Shown: positions 35,742-44,806 of the stretch, in pieces | How positions within the stretch are numbered: the first letter of the stretch is position 1 | Layout: every line of letters begins with the position of its first letter | DNA from: Formosa sp. Hel3_A1_48 | GTDB lineage: Bacteria > Bacteroidota > Bacteroidia > Flavobacteriales > Flavobacteriaceae | Reading direction: 5' to 3' | NCBI RefSeq assembly: GCF_001735715.1 | Contig: NZ_CP017259.1 | Location: 927,501-991,500, forward strand | Length of the DNA stretch: 64,000 nucleotides | The notes under the pieces: generated by a model | Told to the model about the DNA's origin: nothing | The model's input: the letters and a program-made list of their open reading frames with translations, nothing else | The model's database searches: none | Translations under genes and position numbers: made by a program

Positions 35742-37034
35742 TTAGGTATTCATTAGCGTTTCAATTTCTTCTATTTCAATCGGGATATTTTTCATTAGAT
35801 TGATTGGGGCACCCTTGGACTGAATTACCACATCGTCTTCTAATCTAATACCCATGCTTTCTTTCTGAATATATATGCCTGGCTCTACCGTGAATACCAT
35901 ATTGGGAACCATTGGTGTTTTTAGTGCACCAAAATCATGCGTATCCAAACCTAAATGATGCGAAGTGCCATGCATAAAATATTTTTTGTAGGCAGGCCAT
36001 TTTGGGTCTTCATTTTGAACATCAGATTTATCGATAAGCCCTAAACCCAAAAGCTCAGAGGTCATAATTTTACCAACTTCTCTATGGTATTCTTCCCATA
36101 TCGTCCCAGGTACAAGCATTTTTGTGGCTTCGTTTTTCACATTTAAAACTGCTTGATAAACCGCTTTTTGACGTGCCGTAAAATGACCACTAACCGGGAT
36201 AGTTCGCGTCATATCGCTGGAATAATTTGCATATTCTGCACCTACATCCATAAGCAACATATCCCCAGCCATACACTGCTGATTATTTTGAATGTAATGT
36301 AAAACACAAGCATTAAACCCTGACCCTATGATAGGAGTATACGCAAAGCCCTTAGATCTGTTTTTAAGAAATTCATGCGCATATTCGGCTTCAATTTCAA
36401 ACTCCATAACGCCGGGTTTGACAAACCCGAGCACCCTTCTAAAGCCCTTTTCAGTAATGTCACAGGCCTTTTGAATCAATTCAATTTCTTCAAATTCCTT
36501 TACCCCGCGAAGAGCCTCAATTATTGGAAAACTGAGGTCCACTTTGTGGTTTGGAAATTTTTCCTTTGCTCGCTTAATGAAGCGATCCTCTCGAGTCTCC
36601 ATTTCCACTGCTTGACGATAGTGGTTATTATTATTAAAATACAAAGTTTTAACCTCAGCCATAAGTTGTTCAAAAATACCCTCAAATTCATCCAACCAAT
36701 AAATCGATTGTACGCCAGAAGTCTGTGTAGCTTGTTTTTTGTTGAGCTTTGCACCCTCCCAAATGGCAATATGATCATTGGTTTCTTTTAAAAATAAAAT
36801 CTCCCGATGGGCTTTATTTGCTGCACTAGGACACAAAACAAGAATACTCTCCTCTTGATCGACTCCACTCAAATAAAAAATATTACGGTGTTGCTGAAAA
36901 GGAAGTGTACTGTCAGCCCCAGTTGAAAAAATATCGTTAGAATTAAAAACCGCTATGGAATTGGGGGCCATTTTAGCAGCAAATTTCTTCCTGTTCTTAA
37001 TGAATAATTGAGCGTCAATTTGCAGGTATTTCAT
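35742..37034 (-). CDS. Aminopeptidase P family protein (M24B)
   Basis: A 430-residue Xaa-Pro aminopeptidase type enzyme with an N-terminal creatinase-like domain (about 1-165) and a C-terminal pita-bread catalytic domain. The dinuclear metal ligands are visible: D in MLLMDVGAEY, D in SSDMTRT, H in HGTSHHLGLDTHD, E in TVEPGIY and E in GIRLEDDV. A TTG at 37040 precedes the more likely ATG at 37034 (MKYLQID). It is divergent from sdhC. Confidence 0.94.
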   Translation of the reverse strand: MKYLQIDAQLFIKNRKKFAAKMAPNSIAVFNSNDIFSTGADSTLPFQQHRNIFYLSGVDQEESILVLCPSAANKAHREILFLKETNDHIAIWEGAKLNKKQATQTSGVQSIYWLDEFEGIFEQLMAEVKTLYFNNNNHYRQAVEMETREDRFIKRAKEKFPNHKVDLSFPIIEALRGVKEFEEIELIQKACDITEKGFRRVLGFVKPGVMEFEIEAEYAHEFLKNRSKGFAYTPIIGSGFNACVLHYIQNNQQCMAGDMLLMDVGAEYANYSSDMTRTIPVSGHFTARQKAVYQAVLNVKNEATKMLVPGTIWEEYHREVGKIMTSELLGLGLIDKSDVQNEDPKWPAYKKYFMHGTSHHLGLDTHDFGALKTPMVPNMVFTVEPGIYIQKESMGIRLEDDVVIQSKGAPINLMKNIPIEIEEIETLMNT

Positions 37035-37161
37035 AGACAATTGTTTTTTTCAAATTTAAATATTTTCATATAAATCTACGAAGATTTTAAGCATTTAGAA
37101 AAAAAAGAAAATACAAGTCTATTTAAACCAATTCTTAATAAAAAAATTATAGCAAATCTTA

Positions 37162-37192
37162 TTGTCTAAAACCGCTTCGTGTAGTACCTTTG
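37162..37192 (+). promoter_or_regulatory. Bacteroidota-type promoter of sdhCAB
   Basis: TTG (37162-37164), 20 bases, then TACCTTTG (37185-37192), a complete match to the -7 consensus TAnnTTTG. The start of transcription would be near 37199 with a short leader before the sdhC ATG at 37217. Confidence 0.7.
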
Positions 37193-37216
37193 CTTAGTTA
37201 TAAAATTTTTAATCAG

Positions 37217-37900
37217 ATGAGTGGATTTTTAAAGTCTTCAATTGGGCGAAAAATAGCCATGGCGCTTTCAGCTTTTTTCCTTATGGTGTTTATTTTACAA
37301 CACTTCGCAATTAACATTTTATCTGTTTTTAACCCAGATCTCTTTAACGAAGCTTCACATTTTATGGGGAACAACCCTTTGGTGCAATTTGTATTACAGC
37401 CGGTCCTAATTTTCGGCGTTGTTTTTCATTTTGTGATGGGGTTTGTTTTAGAGTTTAAAAATAAAGCTTCGCGAAATGTTAGTTATGCCGTAAACAACGG
37501 GAATGCCAATTCAACTTGGATGAGCCGTAACATGATTTATAGCGGAGGGTTTATTCTAATTTTCCTCGTGATTCATTTTATAGATTTTTGGATTCCAGAA
37601 ATCAACACAAAATATGTGTTGGGAGATTCTTCTGGTCTTTTAGCCGATGGCAGCGACTACCGCTATTTTGAAGAACTACAACACAAGTTTATCCCTCTTT
37701 GGCGAGTGCTTTTATATTGTGCTGGTTTTGTGTTTTTATCGCTCCACCTTTTGCATGGGTTCAGTTCTGCCTTTCAATCTGTTGGGGCAAACAACAAATA
37801 TACTCAAGCACTGAAAGGATTCGGAAAAGCATATGCGGTACTCATTCCTCTTGGCTTTATAGTAATTGCTTTGTTCCACTTTTTTAATAATTCGCACTAA
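37217..37900 (+). CDS. sdhC: Succinate dehydrogenase cytochrome b subunit
   Basis: A 227-residue membrane anchor of the Bacteroidota/Bacillus (type B) class with five hydrophobic helices and heme-ligand histidines in helices (QHFAINIL, FHFVMGF, VIHFIDF, LHLLHGF). It starts at the ATG at 37217 (MSGFLKSSIGRKIAMALS); the frame also has a TTG at 37190 that overlaps the promoter. It passes electrons from SdhB to menaquinone. It is first of sdhCAB, 12 bp before sdhA. Confidence 0.95.
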   Translation: MSGFLKSSIGRKIAMALSAFFLMVFILQHFAINILSVFNPDLFNEASHFMGNNPLVQFVLQPVLIFGVVFHFVMGFVLEFKNKASRNVSYAVNNGNANSTWMSRNMIYSGGFILIFLVIHFIDFWIPEINTKYVLGDSSGLLADGSDYRYFEELQHKFIPLWRVLLYCAGFVFLSLHLLHGFSSAFQSVGANNKYTQALKGFGKAYAVLIPLGFIVIALFHFFNNSH

Positions 37901-37912
37901 AACTATACCCTT

Positions 37913-39910
37913 ATGGCTTTAGATTCTAAAATTCCACAAGGCCCATTGGCAGATAAGTGGACCAACCATAAAAATAAAATTGACCTTGTCAATCCAGCCA
38001 ACAAACGATCTATTGATGTTATTGTTGTTGGGACTGGTTTGGCAGGAGGTTCAGCCGCTGCTACATTGGCTGAATTGGGCTATAATGTTAAAGCCTTTTG
38101 CTTTCAAGATTCGCCAAGGCGTGCGCATTCCATAGCAGCGCAAGGAGGCATCAATGCTGCAAAAAATTATCAAGGAGATGGAGACTCAACATACCGCTTA
38201 TTTTACGATACAGTAAAAGGCGGCGATTATCGCTCGCGTGAAGCCAACGTTTACAGACTGGCCGAAGTATCCACAAATATCATCGACCAGTGTGTGGCTC
38301 AAGGAGTGCCTTTTGCCAGAGATTATGGAGGGCTTCTAGACAACCGCTCTTTTGGTGGAGTTCTTGTCTCGCGAACTTTTTACGCCAAAGGACAAACAGG
38401 GCAGCAGCTATTGCTGGGTGCCTATTCTGCGATGAACCGACAAATTGGACGAGGAAAAATAAAAATGTATAACCGCCACGAAATGCTGGATGTTGTAATT
38501 GTTGATGGGAAAGCGCGTGGAATCATCACTAGAAACCTTATTACTGGAGAAATAGAACGTCACTCCGCACATGCCGTAGTTCTTGGAAGTGGAGGGTATG
38601 GCAATGTCTTTTACCTTTCTACCAATGCGATGGGGAGTAATGTTACCGCTGCTTGGAAGGCACACAAAAGAGGTGCATACTTTGCAAATCCATGTTACAC
38701 TCAAATCCACCCAACTTGCATTCCTGTTTCTGGAGATCATCAATCCAAATTGACACTCATGTCCGAGTCACTACGGAATGACGGCCGTATTTGGGTCCCT
38801 AAAAAACTAGAAGACGCTAAGGCTGTACAAAACAAAACATTAAAACCCACAGCAATTGCAGAAGAGGATCGCGATTATTTCTTAGAACGCCGTTATCCTG
38901 CTTTTGGAAATTTGGTGCCAAGAGATGTTGCGTCCAGAGCAGCTAAAGAACGTTGCGATGCAGGCTTTGGCGTTAACGCTACAGGAGAGGCTGTTTTTCT
39001 TGATTTTGCATCGGCTATCATAAGGTATGGAAAAGAACAAGCCCATGTCAAAGGCCTAGACGAAAATGATGAAAATTTAGTCAATAAATTAGGTAAGGAA
39101 GTTGTAAAAAGTAAGTATGGTAACTTATTTCAGATGTACGAAAAAATTGTAGACGAAAATCCTTACGAAACGCCTATGATGATTTATCCAGCGGTGCATT
39201 ACACCATGGGAGGCATATGGGTAGATTATAACCTTCAAACCACAGTGCCAGGTCTTTATGCTGTTGGAGAAGCCAATTTCTCGGACCATGGTTCAAATAG
39301 ACTTGGGGCCTCTGCATTGATGCAAGGTCTTGCTGATGGTTATTTTGTGCTGCCCTACACCATTGGTGATTATTTGTCTGATGATATTAGAACAGGACCT
39401 ATAACTACAGACAGTAAAGAATTTGAAGAAGCTGAAGAAAATGTACGCAAACAAATTGACAGCTTTATCAATAACAAAGGCACAAAACCTGTAGATTATT
39501 TCCACAAACGCCTAGGAAAAATTATGTGGAATAAATGCGGAATGGCAAGAAATGAAAAAGAGCTTAAAGAAGCCATTGAAGAAATTTCTGAATTACGCGA
39601 GGAATTTTACAAAGAGGTACTTGTTCCAGGAGAGGCTAATGAATTCAATGAAGAATTAGCCAAAGCTGGACGCGTAGCTGATTTCCTAGAGCTCGGCGAA
39701 CTCTTCGCCAAAGATGCTTTAGTCAGAGAAGAATCGGCAGGGGGTCACTTTCGCGAGGAACACCAAACTAAAGATGGTGAAGCACAACGAAGAAAAGAAT
39801 TTCAATTTGTCTCTGCCTGGGAGTACAAAGGCGCACCAAAAGATGCGATACTCCATAAAGAAACATTAGAATACGAAAATATAGAAGTTAAAGAACGCTC
39901 ATACAAATAG
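37913..39910 (+). CDS. sdhA: Succinate dehydrogenase flavoprotein subunit
   Basis: A 665-residue FAD-containing catalytic subunit oxidising succinate to fumarate. It has a dinucleotide fold ([20 protein letters not shown]), the flavin-attachment motif [14 protein letters not shown], the active-site arginine region [11 protein letters not shown], and [11 protein letters not shown] and [22 protein letters not shown] near the C-terminal FAD site. The length and the sdhC type place it in the menaquinone-linked class. 8 bp separate it from sdhB. Confidence 0.97.
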   Translation: MALDSKIPQGPLADKWTNHKNKIDLVNPANKRSIDVIVVGTGLAGGSAAATLAELGYNVKAFCFQDSPRRAHSIAAQGGINAAKNYQGDGDSTYRLFYDTVKGGDYRSREANVYRLAEVSTNIIDQCVAQGVPFARDYGGLLDNRSFGGVLVSRTFYAKGQTGQQLLLGAYSAMNRQIGRGKIKMYNRHEMLDVVIVDGKARGIITRNLITGEIERHSAHAVVLGSGGYGNVFYLSTNAMGSNVTAAWKAHKRGAYFANPCYTQIHPTCIPVSGDHQSKLTLMSESLRNDGRIWVPKKLEDAKAVQNKTLKPTAIAEEDRDYFLERRYPAFGNLVPRDVASRAAKERCDAGFGVNATGEAVFLDFASAIIRYGKEQAHVKGLDENDENLVNKLGKEVVKSKYGNLFQMYEKIVDENPYETPMMIYPAVHYTMGGIWVDYNLQTTVPGLYAVGEANFSDHGSNRLGASALMQGLADGYFVLPYTIGDYLSDDIRTGPITTDSKEFEEAEENVRKQIDSFINNKGTKPVDYFHKRLGKIMWNKCGMARNEKELKEAIEEISELREEFYKEVLVPGEANEFNEELAKAGRVADFLELGELFAKDALVREESAGGHFREEHQTKDGEAQRRKEFQFVSAWEYKGAPKDAILHKETLEYENIEVKERSYK

Positions 39911-39918
39911 AAGTTGCT

Positions 39919-40665
39919 ATGAATTTAACATTAAAAATATGGCGCCAAAAAAACGCCAATTCAAAAGGTGAAATTGTTGAATACCCAATAAGTGATATTT
40001 CGCCAGACATGTCTTTTTTAGAAATGCTCGATGTTCTAAATAGTCAACTTATCCCTGCTGGAGAGGAACCTGTAGCGTTCGATCACGACTGTCGTGAAGG
40101 GATTTGTGGGTCTTGTTCATTATACATCAATGGTGAGGCGCACGGCCCAGACCGCAGAGTAACGACTTGTCAGTTGCACATGCGTAAATTCAAAGACGGT
40201 GATACAATTTTCATTGAACCTTTTAGAGCAAATGCTTTTCCGGTTGTAAAAGATTTAGTAGTTGACCGTTCAGCTTTTGACCGCATTCAACACGCAGGAG
40301 GATTTATTTCAGTCAATACATCTGGAAATACTCAAGACGGTAATGCCATTCCAATTTCAAAACACGCAGCCGATGAAGCCATGGATGCAGCTACCTGCAT
40401 TGGGTGTGGTGCTTGTGTTGCTTCATGCAAAAACTCTTCAGCGATGCTGTTTGTTGGCGCAAAAGTTTCTCAATATGCTTTGCTTCCCCAAGGTCAAGTC
40501 GAGGCAGCCGATCGTGTCCAAAATATGGTAGCACAGATGGATTTGGAAGGCTTTGGAAATTGTACCAATACCGGTGCTTGCGAAGTGGAATGCCCTAAGG
40601 GAATATCGTTAGAAAATATTGCGCGCATGAATCGCGAATTGGTCAAAGCCAACTTGAAAGGTTAA
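39919..40665 (+). CDS. sdhB: Succinate dehydrogenase iron-sulfur subunit
   Basis: A 248-residue subunit with three Fe-S clusters. The 2Fe-2S ligands are in [15 protein letters not shown] and the following TTC. The 4Fe-4S motif is [11 protein letters not shown] and the 3Fe-4S motif is [14 protein letters not shown]. It links SdhA to the membrane subunit. Its stop overlaps by 4 bp the stop of the convergent Ig-like lipoprotein gene. Confidence 0.97.
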   Translation: MNLTLKIWRQKNANSKGEIVEYPISDISPDMSFLEMLDVLNSQLIPAGEEPVAFDHDCREGICGSCSLYINGEAHGPDRRVTTCQLHMRKFKDGDTIFIEPFRANAFPVVKDLVVDRSAFDRIQHAGGFISVNTSGNTQDGNAIPISKHAADEAMDAATCIGCGACVASCKNSSAMLFVGAKVSQYALLPQGQVEAADRVQNMVAQMDLEGFGNCTNTGACEVECPKGISLENIARMNRELVKANLKG

Positions 40666-42266
40666 TCGTCCAAAACAAACTCAGCTACTTCATCCCAGTT
40701 TGCACGAACTTCCACAGGTTCTTCAGCATAGCTCACCCGCTCTGGTTGGATTTTTTTAAGAAAATTGCCTGAATCGTATTTACCATTTCCATTGGTGTCA
40801 AAAACGGCTCTTAGAAAATATATTCCAGGATCAATATTCTTAAAATCAATTGGGCCTGGACCTTTAACAATTTGCTCCTCCTCTACATCCCCATTGCTAG
40901 AAACAAATTGAACGATGATTGGGTACTTTGCATTGCGAAGATCAACTCGTATGTTGCCATAATCCGTCAAAAGCTTTGTTCTTGCATTCAAACGTAATGT
41001 GTCATTTTCAGCTCCGTAAAAATCCTTAAATGCACCAGGCAAAAATAATATCTCGTAATTATTTGCCTCTGTCACATCAAATTTTAAGTTCGCTATATTG
41101 GGCATATAATCATCCATAGACAACACACCCTTTATACCCAATGAGTCTTTGTCCATAATCGATGTTTTAGACTCATCCAACGCGCTCAAAGGAACAGTCG
41201 AGCGCAACTGCAGTGCAGTACCTGGCTTTAATGAAAGATTAACAGCTGTCAGCTCTAATGAATCTTTGTCCATTGATTTCATACGCACAGAAACTGTATC
41301 TTTTTGAGAAAGGTAAGACACTTGAAAAAGTAAAGAATCCGCCTCAAACTTTGGACGCATCCAATAATTTAAAGTATCTTTTTCAAAAGCTTTTGTTGTA
41401 ATAGAACTAAATTCTTCTGGAACTTCAGACAAAATCTTTACGCTTAGACTATCTGGGCTACCTTCATAAGCAAAGCCTATTCTATTCTCAGCCAATTGGC
41501 GAGCTCTAGAAAATTTAAATTCTGGATCTTGATTAAACAACCTTAGCACATAGGCTGTGTCAGAGGGTACAGTGATAAACTGACTCCTGAAGCCAAATTT
41601 ATCGTCTTTTGGCTGATAGATATAATTAGTGTTCTCTTCTTTTAATGCGGTCAACAAATAGGTCCCTTCTTTTATGTTTTCTATAGAAAATTGTGATAGA
41701 CTATCCGTAACCGAAATATATTTTGGTTTCTTCTTAAAGACTATGGAATCGGTATAGGTACTATCGACCTCGTGCAACAAAACCGATACAAGTTCTGGTG
41801 TCTCGTACTCAAAGGCTTCTGTAATTAGCCCTTTGACTAAGAGAGAATCTATAACTGGACCGGTAGAAAAAACATATCTGTAAAAAGGATATGGATTCCC
41901 TTCGTTATTGTCTTCAATACTTTGCCCGAAATTAAAAGCGTAGGTTGTATTGGGCTGTAAAGTATCCAAAATCTTGATGGAAATATATTTACTTGCTGTA
42001 CTGATAGGAGTCAGTACAGGCTCAGGATCCATTGGCGGAGACACAATGAGTTGTTTTTGAATATTTTTAAATTTAATGTATTCATCAAAATAAATTCTGA
42101 TTTCATCAGAATCAAAATTTATTGAAAAATTGGCAGGCTCCTCTTTTATTATAACAGGTGGCGTTTCGTCTCGCTCTCCTCCACTAGCAGTTCCTCGGTT
42201 GGCACAGCGAAAAAAAACCAAACTGATAGCAATAAAAAATAAAATATTTGAAAAGGCCTTTGACAT
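40662..42266 (-). CDS. Ig-like (Big_5) domain lipoprotein
   Basis: About 534 residues with a lipoprotein signal (VFFRCANRG, lipid Cys21). The mature N-terminus has [32 protein letters not shown], the typical start of a bacterial Ig-like (Big_5) domain, followed by [12 protein letters not shown] and further beta-rich repeats. The C-terminal [19 protein letters not shown] looks like a carboxypeptidase-regulatory type or Ca-binding (DTNGNGKYD) end. This family is widespread in Bacteroidota without a known function. The start at 42266 is preferred over 42296 because it places the signal peptide properly. Confidence 0.8.
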   Translation of the reverse strand: MSKAFSNILFFIAISLVFFRCANRGTASGGERDETPPVIIKEEPANFSINFDSDEIRIYFDEYIKFKNIQKQLIVSPPMDPEPVLTPISTASKYISIKILDTLQPNTTYAFNFGQSIEDNNEGNPYPFYRYVFSTGPVIDSLLVKGLITEAFEYETPELVSVLLHEVDSTYTDSIVFKKKPKYISVTDSLSQFSIENIKEGTYLLTALKEENTNYIYQPKDDKFGFRSQFITVPSDTAYVLRLFNQDPEFKFSRARQLAENRIGFAYEGSPDSLSVKILSEVPEEFSSITTKAFEKDTLNYWMRPKFEADSLLFQVSYLSQKDTVSVRMKSMDKDSLELTAVNLSLKPGTALQLRSTVPLSALDESKTSIMDKDSLGIKGVLSMDDYMPNIANLKFDVTEANNYEILFLPGAFKDFYGAENDTLRLNARTKLLTDYGNIRVDLRNAKYPIIVQFVSSNGDVEEEQIVKGPGPIDFKNIDPGIYFLRAVFDTNGNGKYDSGNFLKKIQPERVSYAEEPVEVRANWDEVAEFVLDD

Positions 42267-42308
42267 ATCTGTTTTTTGAGCAATACAAAGAAACAACTTA
42301 TTTTAATT

Positions 42309-43001
42309 TTAGCGAAACATAGAAGAGGCTATTGCGATAGTGGCTAAACTCAACTGTTTCGCCTCCGCATTCAGTAATACTACAGCACAAGCTTCTATAG
42401 TTGACCCAGTAGTAATTAAGTCATCAACAAGCAATACATGTTTTCCAATGACTAGTGTTTTATTATTAACCTCAAAAGAATATTTTACAGACTTCCAGCG
42501 CTCGGCCTTAGTTTGAAAAACTTGAGTTTTTACATGTTTAGTCTTAATCAATACAGAATCTTCAAAAGGAACATCAAAAACATTTGCAATTGCCTTAGCA
42601 AAAGGGGAAACTTGATTGTATCCTCTCTCTTTTAATCTTTTTTTATGTAGGGGAACAGAAACAACTAAGTCAATAGAATGAAATCGATTAGAATCCTTCA
42701 TTTCAAGAGCTAGCCAAGTGCCCAAAGTTATGCCTATAGATTTTTGACGTTTGTACTTGAGTTTATGAAGTAAGGATTGGACGCGACTATTTTTTTCAAA
42801 ATAAAACAAAGAAGTAGCCGCTTCAAAGTGAATACGTCCAAAAAAAAGACGGGCTAAAGGCTGATCTTTCTGAAAATGATAATTGGTAAGGGGTAGGTGA
42901 TGACGACAATCCACGCAAATTTCAAGTTCATGATCGCGCAAGACAGACGAACACGCTTGACATTGAGGCGGAAAAAACAAATCGACTATATAATTCATCA
43001 A
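42309..43001 (-). CDS. ComF family phosphoribosyltransferase-like protein
   Basis: A 230-residue ComF-type protein. An N-terminal zinc ribbon (CQACSSVLRDHELEICVDC) precedes a type I phosphoribosyltransferase domain with the PRPP-binding signature VLLVDDLITTGST and the KRLKERGYNQ loop. ComF is needed for DNA uptake in naturally competent bacteria, though in Bacteroidota the role is untested. It is divergent from the glycyl-tRNA synthetase gene. Confidence 0.92.
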   Translation of the reverse strand: MMNYIVDLFFPPQCQACSSVLRDHELEICVDCRHHLPLTNYHFQKDQPLARLFFGRIHFEAATSLFYFEKNSRVQSLLHKLKYKRQKSIGITLGTWLALEMKDSNRFHSIDLVVSVPLHKKRLKERGYNQVSPFAKAIANVFDVPFEDSVLIKTKHVKTQVFQTKAERWKSVKYSFEVNNKTLVIGKHVLLVDDLITTGSTIEACAVVLLNAEAKQLSLATIAIASSMFR

Positions 43002-43094
43002 ATCTATGGAGATAAGGGATTACAAATTTAACAATAAACTTATATTTTTTAATTTCTCGCTATTTAATTTGTGGGGGTTTTCTATTTTTGTGGC

Positions 43095-44636
43095 ATGAAT
43101 AACCAAGGAGATCATTTTAAAAACGTTATTTCTCATGCTAAAGAATACGGGTTTGTATTTCAAAGCAGCGAAATCTACGACGGGCTTAGCGCTGTGTACG
43201 ACTACGGCCAAAACGGTGCAGAATTAAAGAAAAATATACGCGAATACTGGTGGAAAGCCATGGTGCAAATGAATACTAATATTGTTGGCTTAGATGCTTC
43301 AATCTTTATGCACCCCACAACATGGAAAGCTTCGGGACACGTTGATGCGTTTAATGACCCCTTGATAGACAACAAAGATTCAAAAAAGCGATACAGAGCT
43401 GATGTTCTTGTTGAAGATTATTGTGCTAAGATTGAGCAAAAAATAGAAAAAGAAGTTAAAAAAGCTAAAAAACGTTTTGGTGATGCCTTTGATGAGAATG
43501 AATTCTTAAAGACCAATCAACGCGTACTAGCCTATCAAGACAAAATAGAAACCATCCTAAAGCGTATGGCTAGATCCCTTGAAAATGAAGACCTAGCAGA
43601 TGTCAAAGCTCTTATAGAAGAACTCGAAATTGCTGACCCTGTTAGCGGTAGCCGCAATTGGACAGACGTTAAGCAATTCAACCTCATGTTTGGTACAAAA
43701 CTGGGGGCCTCTGCTGAAAGTGCAATGGATTTGTATTTACGACCAGAAACCGCACAGGGAATTTTTGTCAACTTCTTAAATGTTCAAAAAACAGGCCGAA
43801 TGAAAATTCCTTTTGGTATAGCGCAGACGGGGAAAGCATTCAGAAACGAAATTGTAGCACGCCAATTTATCTTCAGAATGCGTGAGTTTGAACAAATGGA
43901 AATGCAATTTTTCATCAAACCAGGAACACAAGGAGAGTGGTACAAACATTGGAAAGAAAAACGCCTAAATTGGCATCTTTCTTTGGGTATGGGTGAAGAA
44001 AATTACCGTTTTCATGACCATGAAAAATTGGCTCATTATGCCGATGCTGCAGCCGATATCGAGTTTAGATTCCCTTTTGGCTTTAAAGAACTTGAAGGTA
44101 TTCATTCCAGAACAGATTTTGACCTCAGCCAACATGAAAAACACGCTGGCAAAAAACTTCAATTTTTTGATCCTGAAGAAAATAAAAACTATGTTCCTTA
44201 TGTCTTAGAAACCTCTATTGGTTTGGACCGTATGTTTTTAGCCGTATTTTCCAACAGCCTAAAAAATGAAGAATTAGAAAACAACTCCACACGCACAGTG
44301 CTAAAACTTCCTGCGGTCTTGGCTCCAACAAAAGCGGCGATTTTACCCCTTGTAAAAAAAGATGGGCTTCCAGAAATAGCCAAAGAGATTTTACAAGAAC
44401 TACAATGGGACTTCAATGTTGCCTATGACGAAAAAGACGCAGTGGGTCGGCGCTACCGCAGACAAGATGCCATTGGAACTCCTTTTTGCATTACCATAGA
44501 CCATCAAACTATTGAAGACAATACCGTAACAGTTCGCTACAGAGACAGCATGAAACAAGAACGTGTAGCTGTGAAAAATTTAAAAACTCTAATTGAAGAT
44601 CATGTTTCTATGAAAAATTGGCTGAAAAATTGTTAA
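43095..44636 (+). CDS. glyS: Glycyl-tRNA synthetase (single-chain, class II)
   Basis: A 513-residue dimeric eukaryote-like/archaeal-type glycyl-tRNA synthetase that charges tRNA-Gly. It has class II motif 1 near LYLRPETAQGIFVNF, motif 2 in GKAFRNEIVARQFIFRMREFEQMEMQFF, motif 3 in YVLETSIGLDRMFLAVF, and a C-terminal anticodon-binding domain. The true start is the ATG at 43095 (MNNQGDHFKN). The -7 box TATTTTTG at 43083-43090 lies only 5 bases upstream, which points to a leaderless or almost leaderless mRNA. Confidence 0.97.
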   Translation: MNNQGDHFKNVISHAKEYGFVFQSSEIYDGLSAVYDYGQNGAELKKNIREYWWKAMVQMNTNIVGLDASIFMHPTTWKASGHVDAFNDPLIDNKDSKKRYRADVLVEDYCAKIEQKIEKEVKKAKKRFGDAFDENEFLKTNQRVLAYQDKIETILKRMARSLENEDLADVKALIEELEIADPVSGSRNWTDVKQFNLMFGTKLGASAESAMDLYLRPETAQGIFVNFLNVQKTGRMKIPFGIAQTGKAFRNEIVARQFIFRMREFEQMEMQFFIKPGTQGEWYKHWKEKRLNWHLSLGMGEENYRFHDHEKLAHYADAAADIEFRFPFGFKELEGIHSRTDFDLSQHEKHAGKKLQFFDPEENKNYVPYVLETSIGLDRMFLAVFSNSLKNEELENNSTRTVLKLPAVLAPTKAAILPLVKKDGLPEIAKEILQELQWDFNVAYDEKDAVGRRYRRQDAIGTPFCITIDHQTIEDNTVTVRYRDSMKQERVAVKNLKTLIEDHVSMKNWLKNC

Positions 44637-44806
44637 CTCGATAGCAATTTTACTGCATAATTTAATTAAAAAACTTCCGCTTGGTTTATTTTAAGTAGTG
44701 TATAGTAATTGTATTGTTTTTTTTGAATACAGAATCGTTTGCATGTTATAACTTAGGGTCAAAATAATTTAAGCTAAATTTACAATCAATTTATAACAAC
44801 TTTTCT

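Noticed and set aside
36375-36791. Plus-strand frame of 138 codons inside the aminopeptidase P gene
   Set aside because: It is a shadow of conserved catalytic-domain coding sequence on the other strand.
43020-43211. Minus-strand frame overlapping the start of the glycyl-tRNA synthetase
   Set aside because: It overlaps a highly conserved coding start and the promoter; no family features.
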